This document shows positions 41,308 to 50,606 of a stretch of 64,000 bases of DNA, piece after piece. The translations under genes were made by a program, and so were the position numbers. Positions within the stretch are counted from its first letter, which is position 1, and each line of letters starts with the position of its first letter. This DNA comes from Clostridium culturomicium (GTDB lineage: Bacteria; Bacillota; Clostridia; Clostridiales; Clostridiaceae), in assembly GCF_000821305.1 (NCBI RefSeq), contig NZ_CCXK01000017.1, forward strand, positions 436,159-500,158, in the 5' to 3' direction. The notes under the pieces were generated by a model, which worked only from the letters and a program-made list of their open reading frames with translations, ran no database searches and was not told the origin of the DNA.

Positions 41308-43683
41308 ATGGAAAAGAGAGGAATGAATGAAAGGATTAGAAATCTAAGAAAGCAAAGTGTTGAAACTGTACCTCATATTTATATGGAAAGGGCACTATTG
41401 ATGACTGAAGCCTATAAAAAATATGAGGGTAGTGTATCCATACCTGAGTTAAGGGCTTTAACTATGAAAGAGATTTTTTCTAAAAAAACTATAACTATTG
41501 AGAAGGGGGAATTAATTGTTGGGGATAAAGGTAACGGTCCACAATCTACTCCTACTTTTCCAGAGTTATGCTGTCATAGTCTTAAAGATATGGAAGTTAT
41601 GAATAACCGTGAATTAATATGCTTCAAAGTATCTGAGGAAGATTTGAAGATTCAAAAAGAAAAAATTATACCTTATTGGGAAAAAAGATCAATGCGGCAT
41701 AAGATAATTGATGCAATGAGTGAGAGCTGGAAGGATTGCTATGAAGCAGGAATTTTTACTGAATTTATGGAGCAGAGAGGACCAGGGCACACTGTTGGTT
41801 CAGAAAAAATTTATCAAAAAGGGTTTTTAGATTATAAAAAAGATATTGAAGTAGCACTAAATAATTTGGATTATTTAAAAGATGAAAACGCTGGGGATAA
41901 ATCAGATGAGCTTCGTGCCATGGCAATTATGTGTGATGCCATTATGATATTAGGTGAAAGGTATAGTGAGCTTGCAAAAGAATTAGCTGAAAGAGAAGAA
42001 GATCCTATAAGAAAAGCAGAGCTATTAGAGATAGAAAAGAATTGTAAGGTGGTTCCTGCTAAGAAGCCAGAAACTTATTGGCAGGCAATACAAATGTATT
42101 GGTTTGTCCATTTAGGGGTTACTACAGAGTTAAATCCATGGGATGCTTATAGCCCAGGCAGGTTAGACCAGCATTTAAATCCTTTTTATGAAAGAGACCT
42201 TGAAGCAGGAATTTTGAATGAAGAAAAAGCTAAAGAGCTTTTAGAATGTTTGTGGGTAAAATTTAATAATCAGCCTGCACCTCCAAAGGTTGGAATTACC
42301 TTAAAGGAAAGCAGCACATATACTGATTTTGCAAATATAAATACTGGAGGTATAACTGCCGATGGAGAAGATGGTGTAAATGAAGTAAGTTATTTAATTT
42401 TAGACTGCATGGATGAAATGAAACTTTTACAGCCAAGCTCTAATGTTCAAATAAGCAGAAAGACTCCTTTGAGATTTTTAAAGAGAGCTTGTGAGATATC
42501 TCGAAAGGGATGGGGACAGCCAGCTTTTTATAATACAGAAGCTATCGTCCAGGAACTTTTAAATGCAGGAAAATCTTTGGAGGATGCACGAAGAGGTGGG
42601 ACAAGCGGTTGTGTTGAAACAGGTGCTTTTGGGAGAGAAGCTTATATACTTCAGGGATACTTTAATCTGCCAAAGATTCTAGAGATAACTTTATTTAACG
42701 GATATGACCATGTGGCAAAGAAGCAGTTAGGTTTGAAGCTAGGACATGCTGAAGATTTTAAAAGCTATGAGGAGCTGCTAGAAGCTTATAAAAGGCAGAT
42801 AGACTATTTTGTAAATATAAAGGTGGAGGGCTCCAATAAGATAACAAGATTATATGCTAAATATATGCCAGTTCCATTTTTATCAATTATTACGGATGAC
42901 TGTATAGGAACAGGCACTGATTATAATGCTGGGGGAGCAAGATATAATACTAATTATCTTCAAGGCGTTGGAATAGGTACTATTACAGATTCCTTAGCCG
43001 CTATTAAATATAATGTTTATGATAATAAAAAGTTTTCAATGAACGAATTAATGAAAGCTGTAAAAGATAACTTTATTGGTCATGAGAAAATTTTAAATTT
43101 GGTGCAAAACAGAACGCCTAAATATGGTAATGATGATGATTATGCTGATTTTATTATGAAGGATATCTTTAATTATTATGAGAGAAATGTTACAGGAAGA
43201 CCTAATATGAGAAAAGGTACATGGCGTATAAATATGCTTCCAACTACTTGTCATGTGTACTTTGGTGAGGTAATGTTAGCAAGCCCAAATGGGAGAAGAG
43301 CTAGTACTCCTGTTAGTGAAGGTATTTCACCAGAAAAGGGAGCAGATGTGAAGGGACCAACAGCTGTAATTAAATCAGCTAGTAAAATGGATCATTTAAA
43401 AACTGGAGGTACCCTTTTAAATCAAAAGTTCACTCCAGGTGTGGTTGGAGGAGAAGAAGGATTAACTCAAATGGTAAATTTAATTCGTACTTATTTTAAT
43501 TTAGAAGGTCACCATATTCAATTTAATGTAGTTGATAGAGAAACCCTGATAGCAGCACAAAAGCAGCCAGAGGAATATAAGGATTTAATAGTAAGAGTGG
43601 CAGGGTATAGTGATCATTTTAGAAACTTAAGTAAAACTCTGCAGGATGAAATAATTAATAGAACAGAGCAAAGCTTTAATTAA
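41308..43683 (+). CDS. hypD: trans-4-hydroxy-L-proline dehydratase (glycyl radical enzyme)
   Basis: A 791-residue glycyl-radical enzyme converting trans-4-hydroxy-L-proline to 1-pyrroline-5-carboxylate. The radical site is RVAGYSDHF (Gly766). The thiyl Cys and base are in GGTSGCVETG (Cys435, Glu437). As I recall the C. difficile HypD structure, the matching residues are Gly765, Cys434 and Glu436. Phe153, Asp279 and Tyr451 likewise sit one position after Phe152, Asp278 and Tyr450. The constant offset supports HypD over PFL, glycerol dehydratase or choline lyase. Pyrroline-5-carboxylate reductase, which uses the product, is the next gene. AGGAGG precedes the ATG. The enzyme is oxygen-sensitive. 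Confidence 0.92.
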   Translation: MEKRGMNERIRNLRKQSVETVPHIYMERALLMTEAYKKYEGSVSIPELRALTMKEIFSKKTITIEKGELIVGDKGNGPQSTPTFPELCCHSLKDMEVMNNRELICFKVSEEDLKIQKEKIIPYWEKRSMRHKIIDAMSESWKDCYEAGIFTEFMEQRGPGHTVGSEKIYQKGFLDYKKDIEVALNNLDYLKDENAGDKSDELRAMAIMCDAIMILGERYSELAKELAEREEDPIRKAELLEIEKNCKVVPAKKPETYWQAIQMYWFVHLGVTTELNPWDAYSPGRLDQHLNPFYERDLEAGILNEEKAKELLECLWVKFNNQPAPPKVGITLKESSTYTDFANINTGGITADGEDGVNEVSYLILDCMDEMKLLQPSSNVQISRKTPLRFLKRACEISRKGWGQPAFYNTEAIVQELLNAGKSLEDARRGGTSGCVETGAFGREAYILQGYFNLPKILEITLFNGYDHVAKKQLGLKLGHAEDFKSYEELLEAYKRQIDYFVNIKVEGSNKITRLYAKYMPVPFLSIITDDCIGTGTDYNAGGARYNTNYLQGVGIGTITDSLAAIKYNVYDNKKFSMNELMKAVKDNFIGHEKILNLVQNRTPKYGNDDDYADFIMKDIFNYYERNVTGRPNMRKGTWRINMLPTTCHVYFGEVMLASPNGRRASTPVSEGISPEKGADVKGPTAVIKSASKMDHLKTGGTLLNQKFTPGVVGGEEGLTQMVNLIRTYFNLEGHHIQFNVVDRETLIAAQKQPEEYKDLIVRVAGYSDHFRNLSKTLQDEIINRTEQSFN

Positions 43684-43737
43684 ACTTTAACAATTATATT
43701 ATAAAGAATGGCAAAGGAATTATGAGGAGGAGAAGTA

Positions 43738-44532
43738 ATGAAAATAGGATTTATAGGTTGTGGAAATATGGCAAAGGCAATGCTGAAGGGGATAGTATCT
43801 TCAAAGCTAATTAAGAAAGAAGAAATTATAGCAGCAGATATATCTATGAGTATGCTTGAAAAAGTAAAGGAAGAAATGGGGATTAATATTACTAACAGCA
43901 ATATTGAGGTGGCAAAAGGAAGCCAGATTATTGTTTTAGCTGTTAAGCCACAGTATTATAGCTCTGTAATAAAAGAAATTAGGGATGTAATTAATGAGAA
44001 TACTATTGTAGTTTCAATTGCTCCAGGACAAACCCTAGAAAAACTCCTTAAGGAGTTTAACAAAGAAGTTAAGATTGTTAGAACTATGCCTAATACACCT
44101 GCAATGGTGTTAGAAGGGATGACTGCAGCTTGTAAAAATGAATTTGTTACTGATGAGGAAATGGAATATGTTTGCAGTCTTTTGAATTCCTTTGGTAAAA
44201 GTGCTGTTGTACAAGAATATATGATGGATGCCGTTGTAGCTGTGAGTGGAAGTTCTCCTGCTTATGTATATATGTTTATTGAAGCTTTAGCAGATGGAGC
44301 TTGCCGTGGTGGTCTGCCAAGAGATATGGCATATAAGTTTGCTGCTCAAGCAGTTCTTGGAAGTGCTAAAATGGTGTTAGAGACAGGAGCTCATCCTGGA
44401 GCTCTTAAGGATATGGTGTGCTCTCCAGGAGGAACTACCATAGAAGCAGTAGCTGCCTTAGAGAGTAATGGCTTTAGAAGTGCAGTTATAGAAGCTATGA
44501 AGATATGTGAAGATAAAGCAAAGGGAATGTAA
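43738..44532 (+). CDS. proC: Pyrroline-5-carboxylate reductase
   Basis: A 264-residue NAD(P)H-dependent reductase making proline from pyrroline-5-carboxylate. IGFIGCGNMAKAM is the Rossmann loop, VKPQYY and RTMPNTPAMV follow, and the C-terminal signature is SGSSPAYVYMFIEALADGACRGGL with HPGALKDMVCSPGGTTIEAV. AGGAGG precedes the ATG. Its place after hypD shows that it completes the conversion of hydroxyproline to proline, which clostridia use as an electron acceptor. A terminator follows at 44555. Confidence 0.95.
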   Translation: MKIGFIGCGNMAKAMLKGIVSSKLIKKEEIIAADISMSMLEKVKEEMGINITNSNIEVAKGSQIIVLAVKPQYYSSVIKEIRDVINENTIVVSIAPGQTLEKLLKEFNKEVKIVRTMPNTPAMVLEGMTAACKNEFVTDEEMEYVCSLLNSFGKSAVVQEYMMDAVVAVSGSSPAYVYMFIEALADGACRGGLPRDMAYKFAAQAVLGSAKMVLETGAHPGALKDMVCSPGGTTIEAVAALESNGFRSAVIEAMKICEDKAKGM

Positions 44533-44554
44533 AATTTAATTAAATGAAAATAAT

Positions 44555-44588
44555 AAATGACGGCTTTTGGGCTGTCATTTTACTTTTC
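44555..44588 (+). terminator. Terminator after proC
   Basis: AAATGACGGC pairs with GCTGTCATTT (one G-U) and T-rich sequence follows. Confidence 0.85.
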
Positions 44589-44748
44589 ATATTGTAAAAT
44601 GAACAACTTAAGCAATAGTATAAATTTTCACAATGTTCTGATAGATACTATTAAGAAAACGAATACATGAATTTTGATGAATATATTTAAATATTTGTAA
44701 CAATATGGTATTAATATAGTGTAAGCAAAAAAAGGAGGAGTGAAGGAC

Positions 44749-46137
44749 ATGTTAGATTTTGTGCAAGCTGTAAACAGCATTCTTTGGGATTTTCTTTTAA
44801 TTTTCTTGTTATGTGGTACAGGAGCTTATTTTACCTTTAAACTAAAGTTTATTCAGGTTAGAAAATTTAAAGAAAGCTTCAAGATGACCTTTGGAAAAAT
44901 AAAATTCGGTAAAAAAGCAGGAGCTGAAGGAATGACATCTTTTCAATCTCTTGCTACAGCAATAGCTGCTCAAGTAGGTACAGGTAACCTAGCTGGTGCT
45001 GCTACTGCAATTGCTTCTGGTGGACCTGGTGCAATATTCTGGATGTGGATTAGTGCTTTCTTTGGAATGAGTACTATATTCGCAGAAGCAACCTTGGCCC
45101 AGGAGTATAAAACAAAAATAGATGGACAAGTTACCGGTGGTCCAGCTTATTATTTAAGCAAAGGATTGAAAAATAAAAAACTTGGTAAAATTCTTTCTAT
45201 TTTCTTCTCAATCACAATTATATTAGCATTAGGGTTTATTGGAAATATGGTTCAATCAAATTCAATTGGAGGTGCATTTGAATCTGCCTTTAATATTGAT
45301 GCAAAAATTGTAGGTGTAGTTGTTGCTTTATTAGCTGGCGCAATATTTATTGGAGGAGTAAAGCGTATTGCATCCTTTACAGAAAAGGTTGTACCAATAA
45401 TGGCTTTATTCTATATTATAGGAAGTTTAGCAATAATAGTTATGAATTATAAAAGTATATTGCCAGCTTTTGAAATGATTTTTGTTGGAGCTTTTAATCC
45501 ATCAGCAATTATGGGAGGAGTTCTTGGAGCTACAGTTAAACAGGCTGTAAGATATGGAGTTGCAAGAGGATTATTCTCTAATGAAGCAGGTATGGGTTCT
45601 ACACCACATGCCCATGCAGTTGCGAAGGTTAATCATCCAGCAGAACAGGGATTGGTTGCCATGATGGGAGTATTCATTGATACTTTTATCATATTAACTT
45701 TAACAGCATTAGTAATCTTAACAACAGGCGTTTTAGGTTCAACAGATGCTGCAGGAAAAATTATAACAGGTATTAATTTAACTCAAAGTGCATTTAAAGT
45801 TGGAATGGGAAGCTTTGGTGCAGTATTTATTGCTATAGCTTTATTCTTCTTTGCATTCTCAACAATTATTGGATGGTATTTTTTCGGGGAAGCAAATATT
45901 AAATTTCTGTTTGGAAGTAAAGGAGTAGTACCTTATAGAATATTGGTTATGGTATTTGTTTTCTTAGGTTCATGTATGCATGTTGAGTTAGTTTGGCAGT
46001 TAGCTGATACCTTTAACGGGTTAATGGTTCTGCCTAACTTAGTTGGATTGCTTGTATTAGCACCAATTGTAAAAAAACGATATGATGAATTCCAAAGTGG
46101 TAAGTATGATAAAATAATGAATGACATAAATTTATAA
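44749..46137 (+). CDS. AGCS family sodium:amino-acid symporter
   Basis: A 462-residue membrane protein of the alanine/glycine:cation symporter family with about ten to eleven helices. The conserved signature AIAAQVGTGNLAGAATAIASGGPGAIFWMW is near residue 70, and ARGLFSNEAGMGSTPHAHA near 275 holds the family's second motif. The ATG at 44749 is chosen because AAAGGAGGAG is 8 nt upstream; a GTG at 44740 overlaps that site. It imports alanine, glycine or a related amino acid with Na+. Its position after hypD-proC makes hydroxyproline or proline uptake conceivable, but it has its own leader behind a terminator. Confidence 0.9.
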   Translation: MLDFVQAVNSILWDFLLIFLLCGTGAYFTFKLKFIQVRKFKESFKMTFGKIKFGKKAGAEGMTSFQSLATAIAAQVGTGNLAGAATAIASGGPGAIFWMWISAFFGMSTIFAEATLAQEYKTKIDGQVTGGPAYYLSKGLKNKKLGKILSIFFSITIILALGFIGNMVQSNSIGGAFESAFNIDAKIVGVVVALLAGAIFIGGVKRIASFTEKVVPIMALFYIIGSLAIIVMNYKSILPAFEMIFVGAFNPSAIMGGVLGATVKQAVRYGVARGLFSNEAGMGSTPHAHAVAKVNHPAEQGLVAMMGVFIDTFIILTLTALVILTTGVLGSTDAAGKIITGINLTQSAFKVGMGSFGAVFIAIALFFFAFSTIIGWYFFGEANIKFLFGSKGVVPYRILVMVFVFLGSCMHVELVWQLADTFNGLMVLPNLVGLLVLAPIVKKRYDEFQSGKYDKIMNDINL

Positions 46138-46158
46138 TTTAAATATTTTATTTTCTGT

Positions 46159-46191
46159 AAAAAAAGTTCTTGGGATCAAGAACTTTTTTTA
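46159..46191 (+). terminator. Terminator after the AGCS symporter
   Basis: AAAAAGTTCTTG pairs perfectly with CAAGAACTTTTT around GGAT, with T run. Confidence 0.93.
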
Positions 46192-46281
46192 TTGCTTTGA
46201 TTATCTGTAATAATTTTCACCATAAATGCACATTTTATATATGACGTTAATCATTAAAACTTTTATATGGAGGAATGTAAA

Positions 46282-46524
46282 ATGAATCAAGTAGGAGACA
46301 TAATTAAGGCATATGGAGACAATGGCCAGGAAATTAAATTAGAATTAATTGATGTGGTAGATATAGGACAAAGCAAATATGTGATAGCAGGTCCGATTGA
46401 TGGAGAAGAAGCTTACGCATATAAAGTTGTGAGTAGAGAAAATGGAATGGTAGAATATGCTTCAATCGGCTCAGGAAGAGAGTTTAATAAGGTGCTATCT
46501 GCTTATAATGAAAAACATCAATAA
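46282..46524 (+). CDS. DUF1292 (YrzB-like) protein
   Basis: An 80-residue soluble protein of the DUF1292 family: IKLELIDVVDIGQSKYVIAGPIDG...AYAYKVV...EFNKVLSAYNE. The family is found in Firmicutes and its function is unknown. The ATG at 46282 has TGGAGGAATG in front; an earlier ATG at 46267 does not. It lies 14 nt before the next small gene. A second family member is at 46861. Confidence 0.8.
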   Translation: MNQVGDIIKAYGDNGQEIKLELIDVVDIGQSKYVIAGPIDGEEAYAYKVVSRENGMVEYASIGSGREFNKVLSAYNEKHQ

Positions 46525-46538
46525 AATAGGAGGTAATC

Positions 46539-46724
46539 ATGGTGGGAAAAAGTAAGAAGAAGGGAAATAACCCTAATAATAAAAATATCAAGGATGGAGT
46601 TCAGGTTTTAAATAATCAAGTAAAGGATGCACATCATATTGAAAGCGCAACCATTGCTAATGGATTATTTGGAGTGGAAATAAAGGATAATCTAATAGAT
46701 CCGGATACTAGATATTATATTTAA
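46539..46724 (+). CDS. Small basic protein of unknown function
   Basis: A 61-residue protein, basic and Asn-rich at the N-terminus (MVGKSKKKGNNPNNKN), with no membrane segment. TAGGAGG 7 nt before the ATG and a terminator behind it show it is translated. I recognise no family. It lies between two DUF1292 genes and may be functionally linked. Confidence 0.6.
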   Translation: MVGKSKKKGNNPNNKNIKDGVQVLNNQVKDAHHIESATIANGLFGVEIKDNLIDPDTRYYI

Positions 46725-46738
46725 TTTGAAAACTGCTT

Positions 46739-46762
46739 GCCGTTGGTGAGCGGCTTTTTAAT
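46739..46762 (+). terminator. Terminator after the small basic gene
   Basis: GCCGTT pairs with AGCGGC around GGTG, followed by TTTTTAATT. Confidence 0.75.
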
Positions 46763-46860
46763 TAAATGGTGAAATGAAATAATATTGTAAAATTTTCATT
46801 GTAATATAAATTTTTATAATATATAATGAAGAAGTTAATTCGAATTTAGGAGGAAGAACC

Positions 46861-47118
46861 ATGGAAGAAATGAATACAATAAAATTAGTTGATGCTGATT
46901 CTAATGAAGTTATAGAGTTAGAAGTAGTTGAGGACTTAACTATTGATGGAAATCGTTATTTAATATTAGCATCTCTTGAAGAAGATGATGATGCCTTCAT
47001 ATATAAAGTTGTAGGTGAAGGTGAGAAAGCTGCATATGAAGCAGTTGAAGATGAAGCAGAATTTAATAAAGTTGTTGCTGAATACGATAGAATTTTTGAA
47101 GAGGAAATGGGTAAATAG
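46861..47118 (+). CDS. DUF1292 (YrzB-like) protein, second copy
   Basis: An 85-residue acidic protein with the DUF1292 pattern: IKLVDADSNEVIELEVVEDLTIDGNRYLILASL...AFIYKVV...EFNKVVAEYDRIF. It aligns along its length with the protein at 46282 (LVDADSNEVIELEV vs AYGDNGQEIKLELI; AFIYKVVGEGE vs AYAYKVVSREN). AGGAGGAAG precedes the ATG. Function unknown. Confidence 0.82.
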   Translation: MEEMNTIKLVDADSNEVIELEVVEDLTIDGNRYLILASLEEDDDAFIYKVVGEGEKAAYEAVEDEAEFNKVVAEYDRIFEEEMGK

Positions 47119-47136
47119 TACATTTTATCCAAAATA

Positions 47137-47166
47137 AAAATAACCTTACTTTTGTAAGGTTATTTT
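47137..47166. terminator. Bidirectional terminator, DUF1292 gene / NhaC paralogue 1
   Basis: AAAATAACCTTAC pairs perfectly with GTAAGGTTATTTT around TTT, with A and T runs on both sides. Confidence 0.92.
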
Positions 47167-47190
47167 TATTTTTAAAGATTTACATTACAC

Positions 47191-48690
47191 TTATTTTGAA
47201 GAACTAGCAGCAATCTCATCCTTTACCTTGATTTCAGCTGCAGTTTTTAATCTTACCTGAGGCTCTTTTGGAAGACCAAATTTAGGTATAAACCTATCTA
47301 AACCTGTTAAAGTAAGTAATAGTATTGATCCTACTGCTACGAATGCCATTACGTTGTATTTTATAATATCAAGAGCTTGGAATTCGTGTAGAGGGTAAAT
47401 AGCTGATAATATACCAACATAGAAGCCGATATAAACGTGCCAAGGAATTAATTGAGAACCAAATACCCCTAAAGCATCGGAGAATGTAGCATTTCTTAAA
47501 CGAAGCTTGTACATATCTTCTTCTGAACCTTCTACATTTTCTTCAACTAAGTTCTTAATGATTGGTCCAACTGTAACAATCTGTGCCATCTCATCAGATA
47601 GCATGGCATTTCCTGCTAAGGAAAGAACACCGTTCCAGAACATTAATTGTCTTACGTTTCTAGATATTCTTCTTACAAGATTTGATAAAGGAGCAAAGGC
47701 ATTCATCTTCGCCATTACACCACCAAAGGCACCAACCCACATCATCATTACTATAACCCAGGAACCTGCATCAGCAAACCCTGACTGCATTAATTCTAAG
47801 TAAGGAGTTATACCTTCAACTGTTCCAGCAAAAGTACCGAAAATGTAAGAGGAAGCAAGTCCAATAAATAGACATACTAGTGTAGGAACTCCCATTACAG
47901 CTGCTACTATAACAACAATTAAAGGAATTACCATGAAGTAAGGTACTCCACTTTGGACTTGGTTTAAAAGCTCAATAGCAGCTGGTCTTTTCTCTTCAAG
48001 AGCAGCCCAAGCTTCAGGTGGAATAGCCTCGATAGCAGCAGAAGCATTTGCTACGTCTGTAGGTAGTTTAAAGTACAGACTTATACCAAAGATAATTATA
48101 GCAGTTAAAATTAAACAGCTAATAGACCACACACCTTGAGTTCTGATTCTGTCAATAACTTCAACCTTTTGAATACCTGAACTTACTACAGTTGTGTCTG
48201 AAATAAGACCAATGTTATCACCAAAACAAGCACCACCAGCTATTGCGGCTGTAGTTAATAGTAAGTGTCCTCCAACTATGTGGTTTAACCATATAAAGAT
48301 TGGAGCACAGGCTGCGAAGGTTCCCCAAGAAGTTCCTGTTGCGACAGAAAGAATAGCTGTTACTAAGAAGCCGCAAACAGCTACTGTTCTCGCATTTAAT
48401 CCAAGGGAAAGAGCAATATTAACGATGGAAGCTCCAACACCTGTAGACATAAATGCATTTGCCATTGCATAGGCAAACATTAGGATAAAAAATACAAGAA
48501 TGAGATCTTTGCAGTTATCAATAGCTGCCGTAAGTAAATCGTTGAACTTGATTTTTTCAGTTAAATAAGCTACAACGAAGGCAAAAAGTGTTGCGATTGG
48601 GGCTGCTGTTAAAACATCAACCTTCATCATCATTAATCCAGCCAGAACAAAAATTGGCGTGAATTTAAAAAATCCTTTTGCAATATCCAT
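47191..48690 (-). CDS. NhaC-family Na+/H+ antiporter-like transporter, paralogue 1
   Basis: A 499-residue membrane protein with about 11-12 helices. Family landmarks include FAYAMANAFMSTGVGASIVNIALSL, ATGTSWGTFAACAPIF, GGACFGDNIGLISDTTVVSSG and FGSQLIPWHVY. It is one of three tandem paralogues that align over nearly their whole length. NhaC-type members of the ion transporter superfamily exchange Na+ for H+ or carry organic acids or amino acids, so the substrate is open. The start has AAGGGGGAAATTAA upstream. It has its own promoter with a CodY-like box. Confidence 0.85.
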   Translation of the reverse strand: MDIAKGFFKFTPIFVLAGLMMMKVDVLTAAPIATLFAFVVAYLTEKIKFNDLLTAAIDNCKDLILVFFILMFAYAMANAFMSTGVGASIVNIALSLGLNARTVAVCGFLVTAILSVATGTSWGTFAACAPIFIWLNHIVGGHLLLTTAAIAGGACFGDNIGLISDTTVVSSGIQKVEVIDRIRTQGVWSISCLILTAIIIFGISLYFKLPTDVANASAAIEAIPPEAWAALEEKRPAAIELLNQVQSGVPYFMVIPLIVVIVAAVMGVPTLVCLFIGLASSYIFGTFAGTVEGITPYLELMQSGFADAGSWVIVMMMWVGAFGGVMAKMNAFAPLSNLVRRISRNVRQLMFWNGVLSLAGNAMLSDEMAQIVTVGPIIKNLVEENVEGSEEDMYKLRLRNATFSDALGVFGSQLIPWHVYIGFYVGILSAIYPLHEFQALDIIKYNVMAFVAVGSILLLTLTGLDRFIPKFGLPKEPQVRLKTAAEIKVKDEIAASSSK

Positions 48691-48752
48691 TTAATTTCCC
48701 CCTTATTTTGTAGAATTTGGTCAAAATGTAATGTATTTTTTTCTACACTATT

Positions 48753-48797
48753 AGTTTAAAACGTTTGCAATAAAAAAGCAAGTATTTTCAGAAAATA
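48753..48797 (-). promoter_or_regulatory. NhaC paralogue 1 promoter with CodY-like and cre-like sites
   Basis: On the minus strand: TTGCTT (48781-48776), 17 bp, TAAACT (48758-48753). The spacer and -10 contain TGCAAACGTTTTAA (12 of 14 to the cre consensus). Directly upstream of the -35 lies the palindrome TATTTTCAGAAAATA (48783-48797), 12 of the 14 defined bases of the CodY box. Confidence 0.6.
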
Positions 48798-48850
48798 TTT
48801 TATAGTCGGAATAGTGGTATAAAGGGAGGCGAGTCGAAAGTTAAAATATG

Positions 48851-48879
48851 AAAAAACCATGAGTAAATACACCCATGGT
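48851..48879 (-). terminator. Terminator after NhaC paralogue 2
   Basis: On the minus strand ACCATGGG pairs with CTCATGGT (one G-U), followed by TTTTTTC. Confidence 0.85.
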
Positions 48880-48891
48880 CATTAAGTTTCA

Positions 48892-50388
48892 CTATGCTAT
48901 TTCTTGTGATTCAGTACATTCTTTTTTTACTTGAAGATCTTTTTTTAATTTTACTTTTGGTTCTCTTGGTAATCCAAAGTTAGGAATAAATCTATCCCAT
49001 CCTGTCAGGGTAAGAATTAACAGAGAACCAACAGTAACGAAGGCCATTACATTAAACTTAATAATATCTAATGTAGCAAACTCATATAGAGGATATACAG
49101 AGCTTAAAATTCCTATGTAGAAGCCCATGTATACATGCCAAGGAATCAATTGAGAGCCAAATACTCCAAGAGCGCTTGAAAAGGTTGCATTTCTAATTCT
49201 TAGCTTAGTAAGATCTTCATCACTACCTTCAACATTCTTATCAACTAATTCTTTAATAATTGGTCCGATGGTAACAATTTGAGCCATTTCGTCAGATAAA
49301 GCCGCATTACCACCAATTGATAGAAGACCATTCCAGAACATTAACTGGCGTACATTCTTGGATATCTTAAGAACAAAATTAGATAAAGGCTCGAAGGCAT
49401 TCATTCTAGACATTATACCTCCGAAGGCTCCAAACCACATCATCATTACAATTACCCAAGATCCAGCTTCAGAGAATCCATCTTCAGTAAGGCTTAAGAA
49501 AGCTCCTAATCCACTGATTGTCCCTGCAAAACTTCCAAAAATAAAGGAAGAAGCAAGTCCAACAAATAAACACACTAATGTAGGCAATCCTGAAACTGCA
49601 CATCCAATTACAAGTACTAAAGGCAGAACCATATAAAAAGGTACACCTTCTTTTACCTGGTTAAGAAGTTCAACTGCAGCAGGTCTTTCAGCTTCTAAGG
49701 CAGACCATGCTTCAGATGGTATAGCATCGATGGCAAGAGCAGTGTCAGTAACTTGTGTTGGCAGATTCATAGATACACTTATTCCATATATAATGATTGC
49801 AGAAACTGCAAGGCATCCTACAGACCAAACTACTTGTGATTTAACCCTATCTAATACTTCAACCTTTTGAATACCGGAACTTACAACAGTTGTGTCTGAA
49901 ATAAGACCAATATTATCACCAAAACATGCTCCTCCAGCAATAGATGCAGCAGTTAAAAGAATATTTCCACCTAAAATATGATTTAACCATAGAAAAATAG
50001 GAGCACAGGCTGCAAATGTTCCCCATGAAGTTCCTGTAGCAACGGATAAAATACCAGTAACTAAGAACCCACAAACAGCCACTGTTCTAGCGTTTACCCC
50101 AATTGAAAGGGCAATGTTTACGATTGAAGCACCAACACCTGTTGCCATGAAGGCATTAGCCATTGCATATGCAAACATTAAAATGAAGAATACGAGAATT
50201 AATTCTTTAACGTTATCTGTAGCAGCGTCCATTAAATCATTGAAGGTCAGCTTTTCAGTTAAGCTGGCAATAACAAAAGCAACCAAAGTTGCGATCGGTG
50301 CTGCGATAAGAACATTCATATCCATCATAATTAATCCTGCAAGAATGAAAATTGGTACAAACTTTAAAAAACCTTTAAAAAAACTCAT
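48892..50388 (-). CDS. NhaC-family transporter, paralogue 2
   Basis: A 498-residue membrane protein, closely similar to paralogue 3 (both have FAYAMANAFMATGVGASIVN, ILSVATGTSWGTFAACAPIF, FWNGLLSIGGNAALSDE). The shared core GGACFGDNIGLISDTTVVSSG and FGSQLIPWHVYMGFY is intact, so it should be functional. Its C-terminus extends further than in paralogue 3, with a charged tail. AAGGGGGATTAAC precedes the ATG. It has its own promoter and terminator, so the tandem genes are separate transcription units rather than one operon. Confidence 0.85.
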   Translation of the reverse strand: MSFFKGFLKFVPIFILAGLIMMDMNVLIAAPIATLVAFVIASLTEKLTFNDLMDAATDNVKELILVFFILMFAYAMANAFMATGVGASIVNIALSIGVNARTVAVCGFLVTGILSVATGTSWGTFAACAPIFLWLNHILGGNILLTAASIAGGACFGDNIGLISDTTVVSSGIQKVEVLDRVKSQVVWSVGCLAVSAIIIYGISVSMNLPTQVTDTALAIDAIPSEAWSALEAERPAAVELLNQVKEGVPFYMVLPLVLVIGCAVSGLPTLVCLFVGLASSFIFGSFAGTISGLGAFLSLTEDGFSEAGSWVIVMMMWFGAFGGIMSRMNAFEPLSNFVLKISKNVRQLMFWNGLLSIGGNAALSDEMAQIVTIGPIIKELVDKNVEGSDEDLTKLRIRNATFSSALGVFGSQLIPWHVYMGFYIGILSSVYPLYEFATLDIIKFNVMAFVTVGSLLILTLTGWDRFIPNFGLPREPKVKLKKDLQVKKECTESQEIA

Positions 50389-50434
50389 GTTAATCCCCCT
50401 TGTAGTTATGTTTTAAAGTTTTTAGAACACTATT

Positions 50435-50479
50435 AGTGTAAAACGTTTTCAAACAAATTTCAAGTATTTTCAGAAAAAA
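50435..50479 (-). promoter_or_regulatory. NhaC paralogue 2 promoter with CodY-like and cre-like sites
   Basis: On the minus strand: TTGAAA (50463-50458), 17 bp, TACACT (50440-50435). On the plus strand GTAAAACGTTTTCA (50438-50451) fits cre at 10 of its 12 defined positions. TATTTTCAGAAAAAA (50465-50479), next to the -35, resembles the CodY box at 11 of 14 defined bases. Confidence 0.6.
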
Positions 50480-50567
50480 ATGTTAAACAATTAACTTATT
50501 TTTCGAAAAATTATTTAAATTATCTATTTAGAAGGTAAAAATCCGTTTATATGTCAAAATATGCAAT

Positions 50568-50599
50568 TAAAAAGGCTGGAATTCTTATGAACTCCAGCC
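50568..50599 (-). terminator. Terminator after NhaC paralogue 3
   Basis: On the minus strand GGCTGGA pairs with TCCAGCC around 11-12 nt, followed by TTTTTAATT. Confidence 0.88.
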
Positions 50600-50606
50600 A
50601 AAGTAA

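Noticed and set aside
44577..44607. Second inverted repeat TCATTTTAC / GTAAAATGA after proC
   Set aside because: Overlaps the proC terminator and is all A/T-rich; a chance pairing is likely.
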